Source: Fusarium oxysporum f. sp. lycopersici 4287 (Eukaryota; Ascomycota; Sordariomycetes; Hypocreales; Nectriaceae). From it: a stretch of DNA of 64,000 nt. Made by a program: the position numbers and the translations under genes. Shown here one piece after another: positions 23,726 through 34,704 of the stretch. Under the pieces are notes generated by a model. That model worked only from the letters and a program-made list of their open reading frames with translations, ran no database searches and was not told the DNA's origin. Where the stretch lies: contig NC_031000.1 in the NCBI RefSeq assembly GCF_000149955.1, positions 1,315,163-1,379,162 on the forward strand, read 5' to 3'. Positions within the stretch are counted from its first letter, which is position 1. Each line of letters starts with the position of its first letter.

Positions 23726-25867
23726 ATGATGAACAACGAACTTCAGCTTGTTCTGGACAATACCTTGACTCGGGTTCTTCAGGCGCGCGCCTGTGATCAG
23801 TGCTATGCCCGCAAAGTGAGAGTGAGAGACGGCCCCTTTCCTTTTTACTTGGTGTATCTAGAACTGACTTGGTGCACCATGCATACAGTGCGGGCGGACG
23901 ACGCCATGCAAGACTTGCTCACAGAGCGGTCTGGACTGTTCATATCGCATTAAGAGGAAGAGGAAGAGGAAGCCGGATACCATGCGGACAGACGGACCGG
24001 CCAGCCAAACGAACTCACCAGAGACCCCCGATTCATCGCCACCTGCACAGAGCCTTTCCGCCCTGCAAGGCACTCCAATAACTCTTGATTCTGCAGTGCG
24101 CTCGGTAGGATCTGAAGTTATTGCTGGTTCCAGCACGGACTTTGGCAGGCCACCCAATGCGGATGAAAATGCCGTCTTTGAATTCGCAGACGGTCAGTCG
24201 AATCTTGTATTTGACCCAAGTGAGATGCTGTCTGAGGAGCAGGCAGGGGTCGTCTACGCACAACCGCCCGACTCACCTCAGATATTTTATGTCAACCCTG
24301 GACCATTTGAATCACGGACGGGATTAACTCTTACGCCCTCACGCGTGCCACCAGGCGCACCATCAATCTTGGCATCACCATGGCCATTGGTAGCCTTGCA
24401 GCCCTTTGGATCGCTCACCTCTCCTATCGTCTCTCCTTTGAGTCCAACTCAGATGATGCACCTGGTCGACATCTTTCTTGGCCGCCTTCACCAGTCAATG
24501 CCCTTCTTCAAAAAGGCTTATCTGTTGAATAATATCAAGCTCGGTCGACACCAGAAGGATCGGTCGTTCAACGCTCTTGTTCATAGCATCTGTGCATACA
24601 CTCTGTTCCAGCCCATACACGGTCAGGACAAGCCTACCCTGCCAGCCAGATTGGCATTGGCCGACATAATACTCTCTTACACTGCCGCTCTACACGCTGG
24701 CGCAGAATTTGGCCAGGAACCGACCCTCGAGGCCGTGGTGACGAGCTTCTTCTTATTTGGATGTCATTTCTGCCGTGGCAAACACAACGCAGCCAAGATG
24801 CGACTAATGGAAGCCTTGACTCTTGCTGAGATTCTGAACTTGCATGACCTTTCGAGCTATGGAAACGTCAGCCAGGACGAGGCTGATCGCAGGCTGAGAA
24901 CTTTGACCGCTTTAGCAATTGTCGAGAGGTAAGTATCCCATCGCCATTTCAAAGAGAAAGTTTCCCTAAGACGTGACACAGAATCTATGCTCTACAACGA
25001 GGCTTCGTACTCCAAACGCCACGGTTGATGGGGACGGATATTATGAGTTTCTATGGCTTTGTTACTCAGTCATCTTCCCAGGAAGGCGACAACATCGAGG
25101 AACAAGTGGCCACAGACGGGATCCGTCAGATGATTGACCAAACCGACTTCGTAGACGACACTATCATACGCTGCTGGAAGAATAAGTGCCAGATGAACAC
25201 TGGAGAAGAGCACATAGCCCTCGAGTCAGTAGTTTTACTCCTCACGCGCTACCGAAATCTTCCCATTCCGAACCCTGATGTCGGGAGAGACACGCAACAG
25301 GCCGATATTCTGATTACCCGTCACTGGATATGCAGCATGCTTTGGAGCCTTGCGTCCCGACACGGGTACACTTCTGCTTACGCGTCATCGATGGAGCTAC
25401 AACCTGCTTACGCAATAGACATGGCAGAGGAGACGATCAGGACGTGTGCAAGATATCCCATCAATGTCCTGGAAACCCACGGTATCGGGTTGGCTGAGAA
25501 GCTGTATGAAATCGCAGTCAACCTCACACAAGTGGCTCAAGCCTGTATTCTTGACGCAGAAGAGGTCCAAAGTCCGATGTCTTCAGGCTTACCTGATGTA
25601 TTGAGCCTCGATATCCCGAATGATGCCAACTCAGTATCATCATCATCTGATCAGATGAGTTGGACAGCTCAGATGCCGAGTGTTGAGGAATTCGGCCCGC
25701 CGGGCAGTAGAGCGAACAGAGTGACGGCCATTCAGAACAAATTCCTCGCATTGTTTGCTCTATTCCGTGGCGGAAACCACCCTTACCTCAAACCCTTTAT
25801 GGACATCCTATCCGCCGTTAATTATCCAGAGGCTGCCGAGTCGCCAACGCCCATACTTTCAACCTGA
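23726..25867 (+). CDS. Zn2Cys6 transcription factor with fungal-specific domain
   Basis: Three exons (23726..23821, 23889..24928, 24982..25867) with GT-AG introns of 67 and 53 bp give 673 residues. The binuclear zinc cluster spans the first intron: Cys23, 26, 33, 39, 42, 49, exactly C-x2-C-x6-C-x5-C-x2-C-x6-C. A basic linker rich in KR follows. Roughly residues 175-330 have the helical fungal regulatory (middle homology) region, e.g. LVDIFLGRLHQSMPFFKK. It should bind CGG-type DNA in the nucleus. The next gene downstream, same strand, is a sugar transporter, and this layout suggests regulation of sugar uptake or catabolism (inference). No lesions were seen and codon phases all close. A 27-bp inverted repeat begins five bases after the stop codon. 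Confidence 0.88.
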
Positions 25868-25871
25868 ACTG

Positions 25872-26006
25872 TATCTCCTGAGAGGTCATAAGGCTGCAAT
25901 TTGTACCGCCCCAGTTTTTCCTGCTATTGCTTTCTGGGTGTTGTATCTTAATTGGCCGCAACCCCTCTTGGTACCGCGTTGCAGCCTTATGACCTCTCAG
26001 GAGATA
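25872..26006. repeat. Fold-back inverted repeat, 28-bp perfect arms
   Basis: The left arm 25872..25899 (starting TATCTCCTGAGAGG) and the right arm 25979..26006 (ending TCAGGAGATA) are perfect inverted copies, separated by 79 bp. It lies directly after the regulator stop codon. It could be a hairpin in the 3' UTR, a small MITE or a small-RNA source. No target duplication was noted. Confidence 0.8.
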
Positions 26007-26103
26007 TATTAAACATCAATCTGAAAGAGAGTGGCCCCCAGCCTACATTAAGAGAATTGCCGAAGAGTCTGCTTCCGTCATAGTTAGTTAATGATCCGCG
26101 CTC

Positions 26104-26116
26104 TGTCGGTCCGACA
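26104..26116. promoter_or_regulatory. Palindrome TGTCGGTCCGACA upstream of sugar transporter
   Basis: CGG and CCG half-sites in inverted orientation around one base, 268 bp before the transporter ATG. Zn2Cys6 proteins commonly bind paired CGG triplets, and one is encoded immediately upstream. The same 13-mer occurs at 2680 and 20287. Confidence 0.4.
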
Positions 26117-26383
26117 AAGTGGTCAACTATGACTACCCCATCGCCTTTTTCCTCGAAAGAGCTAGGTAGATAAGCTAATCTAAACGAAATACCCGAGGTA
26201 GGCTGGGGCCTGGAGCACAACGTCGATTCCCCATGGGGTGAGTTGATGGACCTGCATGTAGCTAAATCCATATAAGTCGAGTAATAATCTTTTCCCTTGG
26301 TCGATACTACAACATCCCATCACGCTTCCACACTCGAGCTTCTTCATTCCCTCACCTCAGACACTTTCTATCTTCTCATCAAG

Positions 26384-28184
26384 ATGCACAACTTCCCTAG
26401 CAGCCAGAGAGCCGGCAACGAGATATCGCCACCTAAGCACTACTGGTGGCAGAACATCCGTTTGATGATCTCAGGTAACTCCGAACTCATCCCATATCCC
26501 GCCTGTTGCCAATGTTGACTTGTGATTGCTCCAAGCTTTCTTTCTTGCCCTGTGTTTCTTCACATTCGGGTATGACGGGTCTGTCATCGGAGGCGTCTAC
26601 GCTATGCCAGCCTTCATCTTCGACTTCAGCAGTCCCACCAACGTTGCACTGCCCGCAAAAGACATCTCCATCATGACAGCCGTCCTTGTCGTTGGGGCTG
26701 TCATTGGCACCGCTTTGGCTGCGTGGCTTGGCGACGTAATCGGCCGGAGGAAGACACTGTGGATAGCCTGTGTTATCAGTCTCATTGGTTCCGCCGTCCA
26801 GACTGGAGCTACAAACGTTGCTTTGATGACTTTTGGCCATACCCTTGCATGTGAGTTGAAGCGCGTCGGAGTCTGAGAACGAATGATTGATATATACTAA
26901 CCTGTACGCGTGGGATAGATACTGCTTCGCTCATGATGCTTCCAATGGCCGCTGCTTCTCTTGGAGAGCTATCGCCATCTTCCATCCGTGGAGCCATGGT
27001 GGCCATTTCCATCGTCTCCATCAACGCTGCAGGGATCGTGTCTGGAGGCATCAATTTGGCAACTCACGCCGTCTTGAACTCGATGTCATACCGCCTACCA
27101 CTGGGTCTCCAGTGCCTATGGCCAATCATCATAGTAATCGGTCTCTTCTTTGTCGTTGACTCTCCAACCTACTACATCATCAAGGGCAATGAAGCCCTGG
27201 CTCGTTCGAGTCTACGTCAAGTCCGCCAGGGCTACTCTGATGACGAGATCGAGATCGAGATAGCCACACTGAAACAGCAGACAGATGTTGAAACCGATCA
27301 GAATTCGGTTGTACTAATGGATCTTTTCCGAGGGCACAACCTCCGACGTACACTCCTTGCTCTCTCTATAGCCAACATGCAGCAACTCAGCGGAATCGCG
27401 TTCGCAACAAATTATGCCACCGTCTTCCTTTCTCAAATCGGCACGGCCAATCCTTTTCTCCTGACCCTAGGCCTCAACATACTGTCCGTTGGCGGTTCAA
27501 TTGTTGGCGTGTTCTTAGTTGACTCGGTTGGTAGACGCACATTGGCTCTATCTACCTTCACCGCTCTATTCATCATCAACACTACTATAGGTGGCCTTGG
27601 GTTCGCTGATGCAACCAAGCAAATAGTACCCAGGTTGATGGCCGCTTTTTGTCTCATGTTTGGCTTCTTCTACGCTTGCGGCTTTGGTCCTCTTACCTAT
27701 GTTATTGCGGCCGAGATGCCAACTGCTCGCTTGAGGAATAAAACCTCAGCCTTCGCATTCGCGTTGAATTCGGTTTTTGCACTTGTTGTAGCTCTGACTC
27801 TTCCTTATATCGCAAACGCAGACCAGTGAGTTATCCTCCGAGATCCAGATGGTGCGTGGGTATTCCGTTTCACTGACATAGTCAAGGTTGAATCTCGGTG
27901 CGAAAACTTATCTGATCTTTTCGATTTGGATGTTGTTCTGCATTACCATTGTATACTTTTGCCTCCCGGAAACCCGTGGACGAACGCCTGCCGAGCTAGA
28001 TGAGCTTTTTGCTGCCAGAGTTCCAGCACGACAATTCAAAGGTAGGGTTCCCTCTGTTGATGGTATCTCAGTTTCTAATTGTGTATGAGTAGATTACCAA
28101 TTCGATGTCGCTATTTCTCGGATCGATATAGAAACTGTCAAGGACGTTGACGTTAAGGTTCAGCGCGATGAGAGACTTGATTAA
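26384..28184 (+). CDS. MFS sugar transporter (sugar porter family)
   Basis: Five exons, 26384..26474, 26536..26850, 26919..27825, 27887..28041 and 28093..28184, all with GT-AG introns of 51-68 bp, close exactly on 519 residues, the normal size for a 12-helix sugar porter. Signatures seen: GYDGSVIGG in helix 1, DVIGRRK in the loop between helices 2 and 3, VDSPTYYIIKGN before the large central loop, QQLSGIAFATNYAT in helix 7, and PETRGRTPAELDELF after helix 12. The last small exon gives a charged cytoplasmic tail ending ERLD. Without that last intron the frame would stop at 28088, so the tail is the least certain part. The protein acts at the plasma membrane, importing sugar by proton symport (family knowledge). 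The Zn2Cys6 gene just upstream is a likely regulator. Confidence 0.87.
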
Positions 28185-29135
28185 TCTCCTTAAAGCCCTT
28201 GAGGATCGATGTAGTGGGAGGTTATGTATGGATATAATTCATCTAGATAAGAGAGACGTGTTGGACGGGCAGTACTTTCCTCATATGCTGGAAGTTTTAT
28301 GATTTTACTAGATACAGCAACAACAAAAAGATCATAGTAAATTTAAATTAGTATGCAATATGTAAGTCTATATTCACAACCCTTTTTTACTTGTTAGAAT
28401 GAAATCATTATTAGAATAATTAGAAAAAACACTTTAGAAGAATATTCGCTGTCACAAAATACCTGTTTATTCCTCTTTCTTTCTACCTAAATTCCTTACC
28501 GACAAAATAATCTTGTAGCATCCTCACAATAGTGGAGCTCGGCCAAATCAATCAATCGGCGTTGTAAGATGAAAGGGTCTTAGTAATGAATCGAAGGATA
28601 TGTCTAGTTTCCCTTCTCGCAGCTCGTATGATTAGCCAGTCCTTGATTAACTTTGAGCGCTTTCTTGTTGTTAATATTGTGCTACGAATTCTCTTATAGA
28701 TCGCTCAGTAACTCCTTACTGGAGGGCAACTAATCCATAGAGTACTCCAGTTTCTATTATTCTCGAAGGGGTCTTGTGTGGCTTTCTGGCTTGTCGGGCA
28801 ATTTTGGTGGATTAATTACTGATAGAAGAAGCAGTGACGCTGGTGAAGCGGGGAATCGAACCTGAAAGGGTGGCAACTGTACTTTTACCTATTTCAGACA
28901 AATGCCGAATGATGGACGCCACTCGGGGATTTGTTGTAATGGGTTAAGCTGGTACTTGGATCTGCCACCCCCGTATCCTTTACTTTTGTTCTAGTGGCTA
29001 ATCTAACCAATGGAGCTCCTTGGAAGGCAGTTATTATATAGTAATTTGGCTATGAAAGGATGGAAGCTGAAGCTTTTGGTACCCCGCTCGTACTGCTGTA
29101 ATGACAGGGATAGGGTGGGGCGGGGTGCGGATTGC

Positions 29136-29155
29136 ATGTATGTATGTATGTATAT
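29136..29155. repeat. ATGT/TGTA microsatellite
   Basis: About four to five tandem copies of a 4-bp unit (GTATGTATGTATGT). Simple sequence only. Confidence 0.85.
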
Positions 29156-29161
29156 TTTTCG

Positions 29162-29221
29162 TCCAGGGGCCGTGAGGCCCGTAAAGTCCCCTATTGGGGC
29201 ACAGGACGTGCTGGGCTAGAG
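29162..29221 (-). repeat. Dispersed repeat, inverted partner of 58303..58361
   Basis: The reverse complement reads AGCCCAGCACGTCCTGTGCC followed by CCAATAGGGGAC. It pairs with AGCTCAGCACGTCCTGTGCC and CCAGTAGGGGAC at 58310 on the plus strand. About 60 bp are shared with a few mismatches. Probably a transposon end or LTR fragment; the family is unknown. Confidence 0.6.
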
Positions 29222-29547
29222 TCTCTTGTGCTAAAATCTACGTAAAGCATTCGCAAATTACAGAACGGACCACTATCCAGCACATCATCGGCTCAAAAGC
29301 GCGTCCTGTCGAGCCTGGATTGCAGCCTGTTGGGCTCTGAGGAGATAGGGTAAGCTACTTTTAGCCGCACAGTATATTGATCGACATGCTTGTCTGATCG
29401 GCATGCTTATCGTGCACGTTACCTATTTTAGATTTAGATTTTTAAATATTATCTCTTTGAGCGGCACAACCCTCTAAGGGGTCACTCGCTCCACATGCCT
29501 TAGGTAATCACAGTGGTACATGTGGGGTACTAAAAGTTGGATCGGAG

Positions 29548-30115
29548 ATGCATTTTTCGCAAAACACCATAGTAAATCAACCCAAATCAGTCTCAATTAA
29601 AACAATGACTTCCCAATCAATTCCATCTCAAACACAAGATAGCTATGACTTTGATGACAACAGCTTCCACACACACTTACAGCGGGGACCTAATGACCCT
29701 ACTGGGGCGCCTGATTTTCCGGCCGAAGAAGCCGAGGGCCTGCATTTTATACCTTTTACATAGAATATCGTGATTTTGAGATCAAATCTCGGCCCCAGAT
29801 CCACTTTTCGGGCGGATGGGACCCCGCCTGGAATCATGAACTAACACTAACCCGGACAGAACTCTCTATATCACAAAGCCCGACTACTTATAGCACCATA
29901 CGGTACCTCGGGATCTTATCTCGGCCAACGGGTCGCAGGCTTTCCGAACATGGCGGACTCTCGGTGTCTTGCTGGCCTCCGACCACTTGGCTTAGTGTTG
30001 CCCATCGATTCACCAACAATCCAAGGAGCCGATTCAGCCGAAAGTGGACGTCAAGAAAGACACTTTCGGTTGATAACCACCGAGTCATTCTAGCTTGTCA
30101 GCCACTAACTTAATG
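29548..30115 (+). pseudogene. Hypothetical ORF pair, possibly one frameshifted gene
   Basis: A 71-codon frame from 29548 stops at TAG 29761. Another frame is open from just after it to 30115 (about 115 codons, including FEIKSRPQIHFSGGWDPAW). The second has no nearby ATG, so the two may be halves of one gene split by a +1 shift. I recognise neither half. The nearest genes are over 1 kb away. Possibly transposon-derived. Confidence 0.25.
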
Positions 30116-31253
30116 ATGGAGAGAAATCATCTTCACGATACGGCTTTTTTACGTAGTCCGGGCCACCGATTTCTAAAATTCCGCTCTACTACAGGCCCTT
30201 CCGTTTTTCAATAGAAAATAAACTAAAAAATGTTTCTTTACATCGCATAGTTCTCACGACCCCGGATTCAGACAGTGGTGTGTGTATTGTTAGATACCGG
30301 TACGCACAGGGTCTCGCTGACGCGATTTTTGGCTAGTAATGAAACTTTAAGATGCAATGAGATTACAAATACGGTATCTGTCAACCTGTTCCTTGCAGAC
30401 GCCAAGGCACGTGGCCTGACCTAAGTTGCTTTCGGACCCTTGTTAATGCCGAAAGCGAAAGCTTGCAGAACGGCGCTACGTTTTCTTGACAGGATTTGGA
30501 ATCGAACTATGGGTCTAGTGCGTTCTAATGGTTAGCTCCAATCTCAAGTTAGATGGTGGTTATAGGTACTAGTAGCTTAGCAGTAGATCCCAATTATTGC
30601 ATAGACTTATCTCGATTTCACAGGGTTGGATAGGATTAGGTTCATTGTCGGCAAGGGGAATTGACACAAAGTTTCCTATTCACAATGGGGAAGCAGGGCG
30701 AACAGTGTGCTGATGAGCCATCTGGTGGACCTCGGATCGCGCATTGTCAAAGTCCAAGTGTTGCCACAAGTCTGACTAGGTACTGACTCGCCGACCGTTG
30801 TGCTTTGTCTGGCTTTGATAATTCCGGACTGTGAAACACCGATAATGATATTGAGTTTCTGGGAACTTTTCTAACTACACAACGACCAAAGATCAATTGC
30901 GTCTCGTATTTCATCAGGGTAAACTACATGAATCGCCCCATATACTTGTTGTAGTTGTGGTTAGTATGCAAACCTTCTTCCAAGATCCCCTGTCATACTA
31001 TAATGGGGCTTTATCGAGTATAGGCTTATGGAAGCGTAGACGCCTGACTTCGTATAGACTTGCTAATATGATGAGGTCTTGGCGTGTTGGATAGATTCAT
31101 GGTGTTCGAGATAACTATAAATGACAGCCTGCATTACGCCTCTCGTCAAAACCTCTCTCCTCATCACACTCATCACAGTTCTCTTCTCACACACTCGTAA
31201 CAACTTCACTCTTACAGCAAGTTCAAGGGTCTTACCTTTCACTTCCACTCAAA
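30116..31253. other. Upstream region of the NLP gene
   Basis: No gene recognised. The last 140 bp contain a TATAAAT box at about 31116 followed by a CT-rich leader with repeated TCTC/TCAC up to the ATG, a usual fungal promoter and leader layout. Confidence 0.45.
31116..31122 (+). promoter_or_regulatory. TATAAAT box upstream of NLP gene
   Basis: TATAAAT about 132 bp before the start codon, followed by a pyrimidine-rich 5' leader. Position and context fit a core promoter; no experimental support. Confidence 0.4.
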
Positions 31254-32069
31254 ATGCATCCTCAGACCATCTTCAACGCCCTCCTGGCCCTTGCTGCCAC
31301 CGGAATGGCTGCTCCTTCCGAGGCCCTCAACAACCTCCACGCCCGCGCCACGGTCAACCACGATTCTCTCAACCCTATCGGCAAAACCATCCAGGGAGGT
31401 GCCATTGGCGCCGCCATCGACAGGTGGCAGCCTCTGCTCCACATTGCCGACGGATGCCAGCCATACACGGCAGTTGATACACGAGGCAACGTCAAGTATG
31501 TCATCGACCGTTCACGGTAGACAGATTTCAAAGCTAACCTCGTAAACAGCGGTGGGCTTCAGGACAGCGGTAGCAAGACTGGCGGCTGCAAGGACACTAG
31601 CAAGGGACAGACCTATGCTCGTGCTCAGATGCACAACGGCAAGCTTGCCATCATGTACGCTTGGTACTGGCCCAAGGACCAGCCTGCTGATGGCAACCTT
31701 GTCAGCGGCCATCGTCACGATTGGGAATCTGTTGTCGTCTTCATCGATAACTACCAGTCTCCCTCGGCCACCCTCTACGCCGCTGCTGCCTCTGGTCATG
31801 GTGACTTCAAGAAGACCAAGAACCCCCAAAGGAGAGGCAACAACGTCATGGCAGAGTACTTCACCAGCCTCGGCAAGAACCACGAGCTCCAGTTCAAGAC
31901 TAGCCCTGGCCGTACCTACTGGATTTACGACTGGGCTGCAATGACTCCTGCGGCCCGCCAGGGTCTGATTACCGGCCCATCGGGCAACCCCGATAAGCCA
32001 TGGGGCAGTGCCAACGTCCCTTTCATCGATGCCAACTTTGTCAACAACCTGAACAAGGCCTGGTCTTAA
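31254..32069 (+). CDS. NLP (NPP1-type necrosis- and ethylene-inducing protein)
   Basis: Two exons, 31254..31495 and 31550..32069 (54-bp GTATGT...AG intron, phase 2), give 253 residues, the usual NLP length. A signal peptide is apparent (hydrophobic residues about 4-19, ending near AAP). The family heptapeptide GHRHDWE is at residues 134-140. Two cysteines in the N-terminal third (DGCQPY and GGCKD) match the disulfide of type 1 NLPs. Members are secreted and damage plant membranes or trigger plant defence; some are non-toxic, and toxicity cannot be judged here. No lesion was seen. It is the only intact gene in a transposon-rich 20-kb stretch, and a small TG...CA element lies 129 bp past the stop codon. 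Confidence 0.92.
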
Positions 32070-32192
32070 ACGGCTCGAAACTGAGAGTGAGGGCCATCGG
32101 TAGTTCCCCTTTATTGCAAGGTCTTCTCTACGCTTTTGACATATGAATCTGGTTTTGGAGCCGATTTTTTCTCTACCACAACGCTTGGAACG

Positions 32193-32390
32193 GATAGTGT
32201 CGCAGGGTAGGCATGATCTTCATGGCCTCAGGAAACAACTGCGTTAGTAATCTAGCTGTATGCTTTATTTAACTCTGTGGGATGGAGTACCCCACACTAA
32301 AAAACAAACAATCAATTAACTCTATACTGCTGCTCACTATTAATAACATATTCACTTTAACCCTTTAAGCACGTTCAGTGCGATAGATAG
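32193..32390 (+). repeat. Small TG...CA element, copy 1, with 5-bp target duplication
   Basis: The element is 32198..32385 (188 bp): it starts TGTCGCAGGGTAGGC and ends CAGTGCGATA (CA to TA at the last dinucleotide). It is flanked by GATAG on both sides (32193..32197, 32386..32390). The ends are short inverted repeats (TGTCGCA / TGCGACA type). Two more copies are at 39642 and 58539. Confidence 0.82.
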
Positions 32391-32487
32391 TTTCGTGTTT
32401 AATTTAAGTGTAATGCGAGTAATCGATCCTATTTTTGGACATCTACTGTATCCTGATGCACTCTTAAATCAATGCCCTAGTACTACA

Positions 32488-34704
32488 TACCATATACAAC
32501 CCCCCTTTCGACAGCCCCACCTTTTCGTCAAGCAAAAAAAAAAGAGCACCACCAAAATTCGTCAACTTCACTTACACGAAAGTTGGCCAGAATAAATAGC
32601 TACCTAAAAGGAGCTTCTTTTATTGATTATAGAAATGAGTGGAGATAATTATTCTGACCTGTTGAGGATGTGCTGGGCACGCGATATGCAAGTCATGCTA
32701 TTGAAATATTTTCAAAATGGTCACTAACCTCCTCACCGCTCTTTCTCGTGATTTTCGATCTTTACCCTCGACAACAGCAGAAAAATGCCTAAATCACGAC
32801 TTCAATGGGAATATACAGAGGACGATATGGCTGAGGCCATATTGGATATTACCGATCATGGTCTTTCACCCCCTCAAGCGGCCCAGAGAAGAGGAGTGCC
32901 CCGAACGACCCTCATCGATAGACTTAACGGCCGTGGGGCCGCTGAAGACCAGATCCAGCCTCGCCGACGTTTGTCCAAGAACCAAGAAGATAGGCTGGCT
33001 TTCTGGATCCTCCGCCAGGAGTCTTTGGGCTATGCTCCGTCCCACAGTCAGATCCCCGCTTGTGTCATGGGCTTGTTGAGACAGCAGGGCGAACATCCCG
33101 ACTTGGGACGCAACTGGGTGATCAAGTTTATCAATCGCCGCGCAGACCTAAAGACCAAGATGGGTAGACGTCAAGAAGCTAAAAGGTTCGACTCTTTTAC
33201 CCCTAAAGCGGTTCATTGGTACTTTGATATCCGGGATGGCCAGTATGGCTGGATCAAGCCTGAAAACACCGTCAACGTTGATGAAGGCGGTATTATGACT
33301 GGTTTCGGAAGGTATTCACCTCTATTACTTGTCGGTGCTTGCATTTTGACCGACTAATTATCTTCATTCAGGCCTAGATAGCTTAGTTGTTGGAAGCACG
33401 GACCCGAAGCGCAAGGCTTCCTCAAGGGATCACAGACTCGGAATTGGACTTCATTCATCGAAGCTGTCACTGCTGACGGTCGCGCTTTAGTTCCTGGCAT
33501 AATCTTCAAGGGGAAGGAACTGCAGAAACAATGGTTTCTTGAGGAGTTCAAGCAGATAGCAGACTGGTATTACATAACTTCGCCCAACGGGTGGACTGAT
33601 GACCACATAGGCATTGAATGGCTTGAAAGAGTTTATCTGCCCCAGACAACACCTGCTGACGAGTCAGACGCTAGGCTGATCATTTTAGATGGTCACGGAA
33701 GCCATGCAACAGTATGTTCTCCATGTTCCCCACCTCAAGATCAGTGCTGAGTGATGGAAGGATGAATGGATGGCTATGAGCTTTTTGAACAACGTTTATT
33801 GCTGCTATCTACCAGCACGCTGCTCTCATGGGCTCCAGCCACTGGACAATGGAGTATTCAACGCGTTGAAGGCTGCACATCGACGAGAGTTGGAAAAGTT
33901 CGCTTCGTTGACTGATTGCGCTCCAATGGACAAGGTCAATTTCATCAGGGCCTACGCCAAGGCTCGCCGAGTTGGAATGACTAAGAAGAACATACTGTCA
34001 GGCTGGAGGGTCACTGGCAACTGGCCGATTTCGCATTCCAAAGCGCTGCGACACCCTGAAATCCAACAGGACAGGCCAAACAGCGGCCCAAGAGTGACTC
34101 CTGAACCTAGGCCGTATCTTGGCTCGGACGATACTCCACAGACGAGCCGTCAAATTCGTGATCTTGGATTGAACAAAACACCAAAGACGCGGAGACGGTA
34201 CAACGTAATAGCCAAGGGCTTTGAGGCCCAACAGCAGACAGTAGCGGCGCATACACTGAGGATTGCTAGCCTAGAAGAAGAGTTGGCTCGGCTGAAGAGA
34301 GGGAAGAAGAGGAAGGCTGTGCCGAATCCTAATAAACGTTTTATGACTCTTGGGGAGACCCTAGCTGGTGGAGAGGCCATAGTAGAAGAGGAGCCTCAAG
34401 ATATGCCTGTTGGAGTGGAATCTGTCTCTTTAAGCGAGCAAGAGTCAGAATCGGAGGCTGGTTCTGTCATTGAAGTCAGAGAGGAAACCATACCTAGCCA
34501 ACCCACCACGCGATCAGGGCGGCTTGTCAAAAAACCTAGGGTACAACAGGGCAATCTACTTCTTATTTATGAAACGGAAAATTTCACGGATTTCTACCAA
34601 TTTGGTCAAATTCTGTGTAAGTAAAGTCGTCGATTTTTGGTGGTGGCTTTTTCATTTTGCTTGCCGAAAGAGGGGTTATGCCGAAAGAAGGGTTGTGGAT
34701 GGTA
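32488..34704 (+). mobile_element. Full-length pogo-like transposon A (TA target site)
   Basis: The element is 32490..34702 (2213 bp), with TA at 32488..32489 and 34703..34704. Its ends, CCATATACAACCC and GGGTTGTGGATGG, are imperfect inverted repeats. Longer subterminal similarity includes CTTTCG and the CACCACCAAAA block. It belongs with transposon C (49338), whose ends are nearly the same. The transposase inside is inactivated (next entry). It abuts the LTR copy 2 on its right side. Confidence 0.83.
32785..34624 (+). pseudogene. pogo-type DDE transposase of element A, inactive
   Basis: N-terminal psq-like HTH (AILDITDHGLSPPQAAQRRG), a CENP-B-like second HTH (about 33000-33200), then the DDE_1 core. 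The three acidic motifs are NVDEGGIM, LIILDGHGSHA and GLQPLDNGVFN. A coiled, basic C-terminus (KRGKKRKAVPNPNKRF) follows. Element B shows where two introns belong. Here intron 1 has lost its donor (GGAAGG where B has GGTAAC), intron 2 has lost its acceptor (AATGG where B and C have ATAG), and one base is missing at about 33416 (AAGGCTTCC; element C has AAGGCCTT). Three independent lesions make it dead. It would have cut and joined element ends in the nucleus. Confidence 0.8.

Larger units (their letters stand above)
28185..29547. other. Non-coding stretch, AT-rich in places
   Basis: AT-rich, no recognisable gene. It holds a TGTA microsatellite near 29138 and part of a dispersed repeat at 29162..29221. 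Confidence 0.5.

Noticed and set aside
23693..23953. 86-codon frame reading through the first intron of the Zn2Cys6 gene
   Set aside because: Splicing at 23822/23888 produces a perfect Zn2Cys6 cluster, so the read-through frame is an intron artefact.
29136..29155. Tandem TGTA repeats as telomere-like sequence
   Set aside because: Unit does not match fungal telomere TTAGGG, and it is too short; simple microsatellite.
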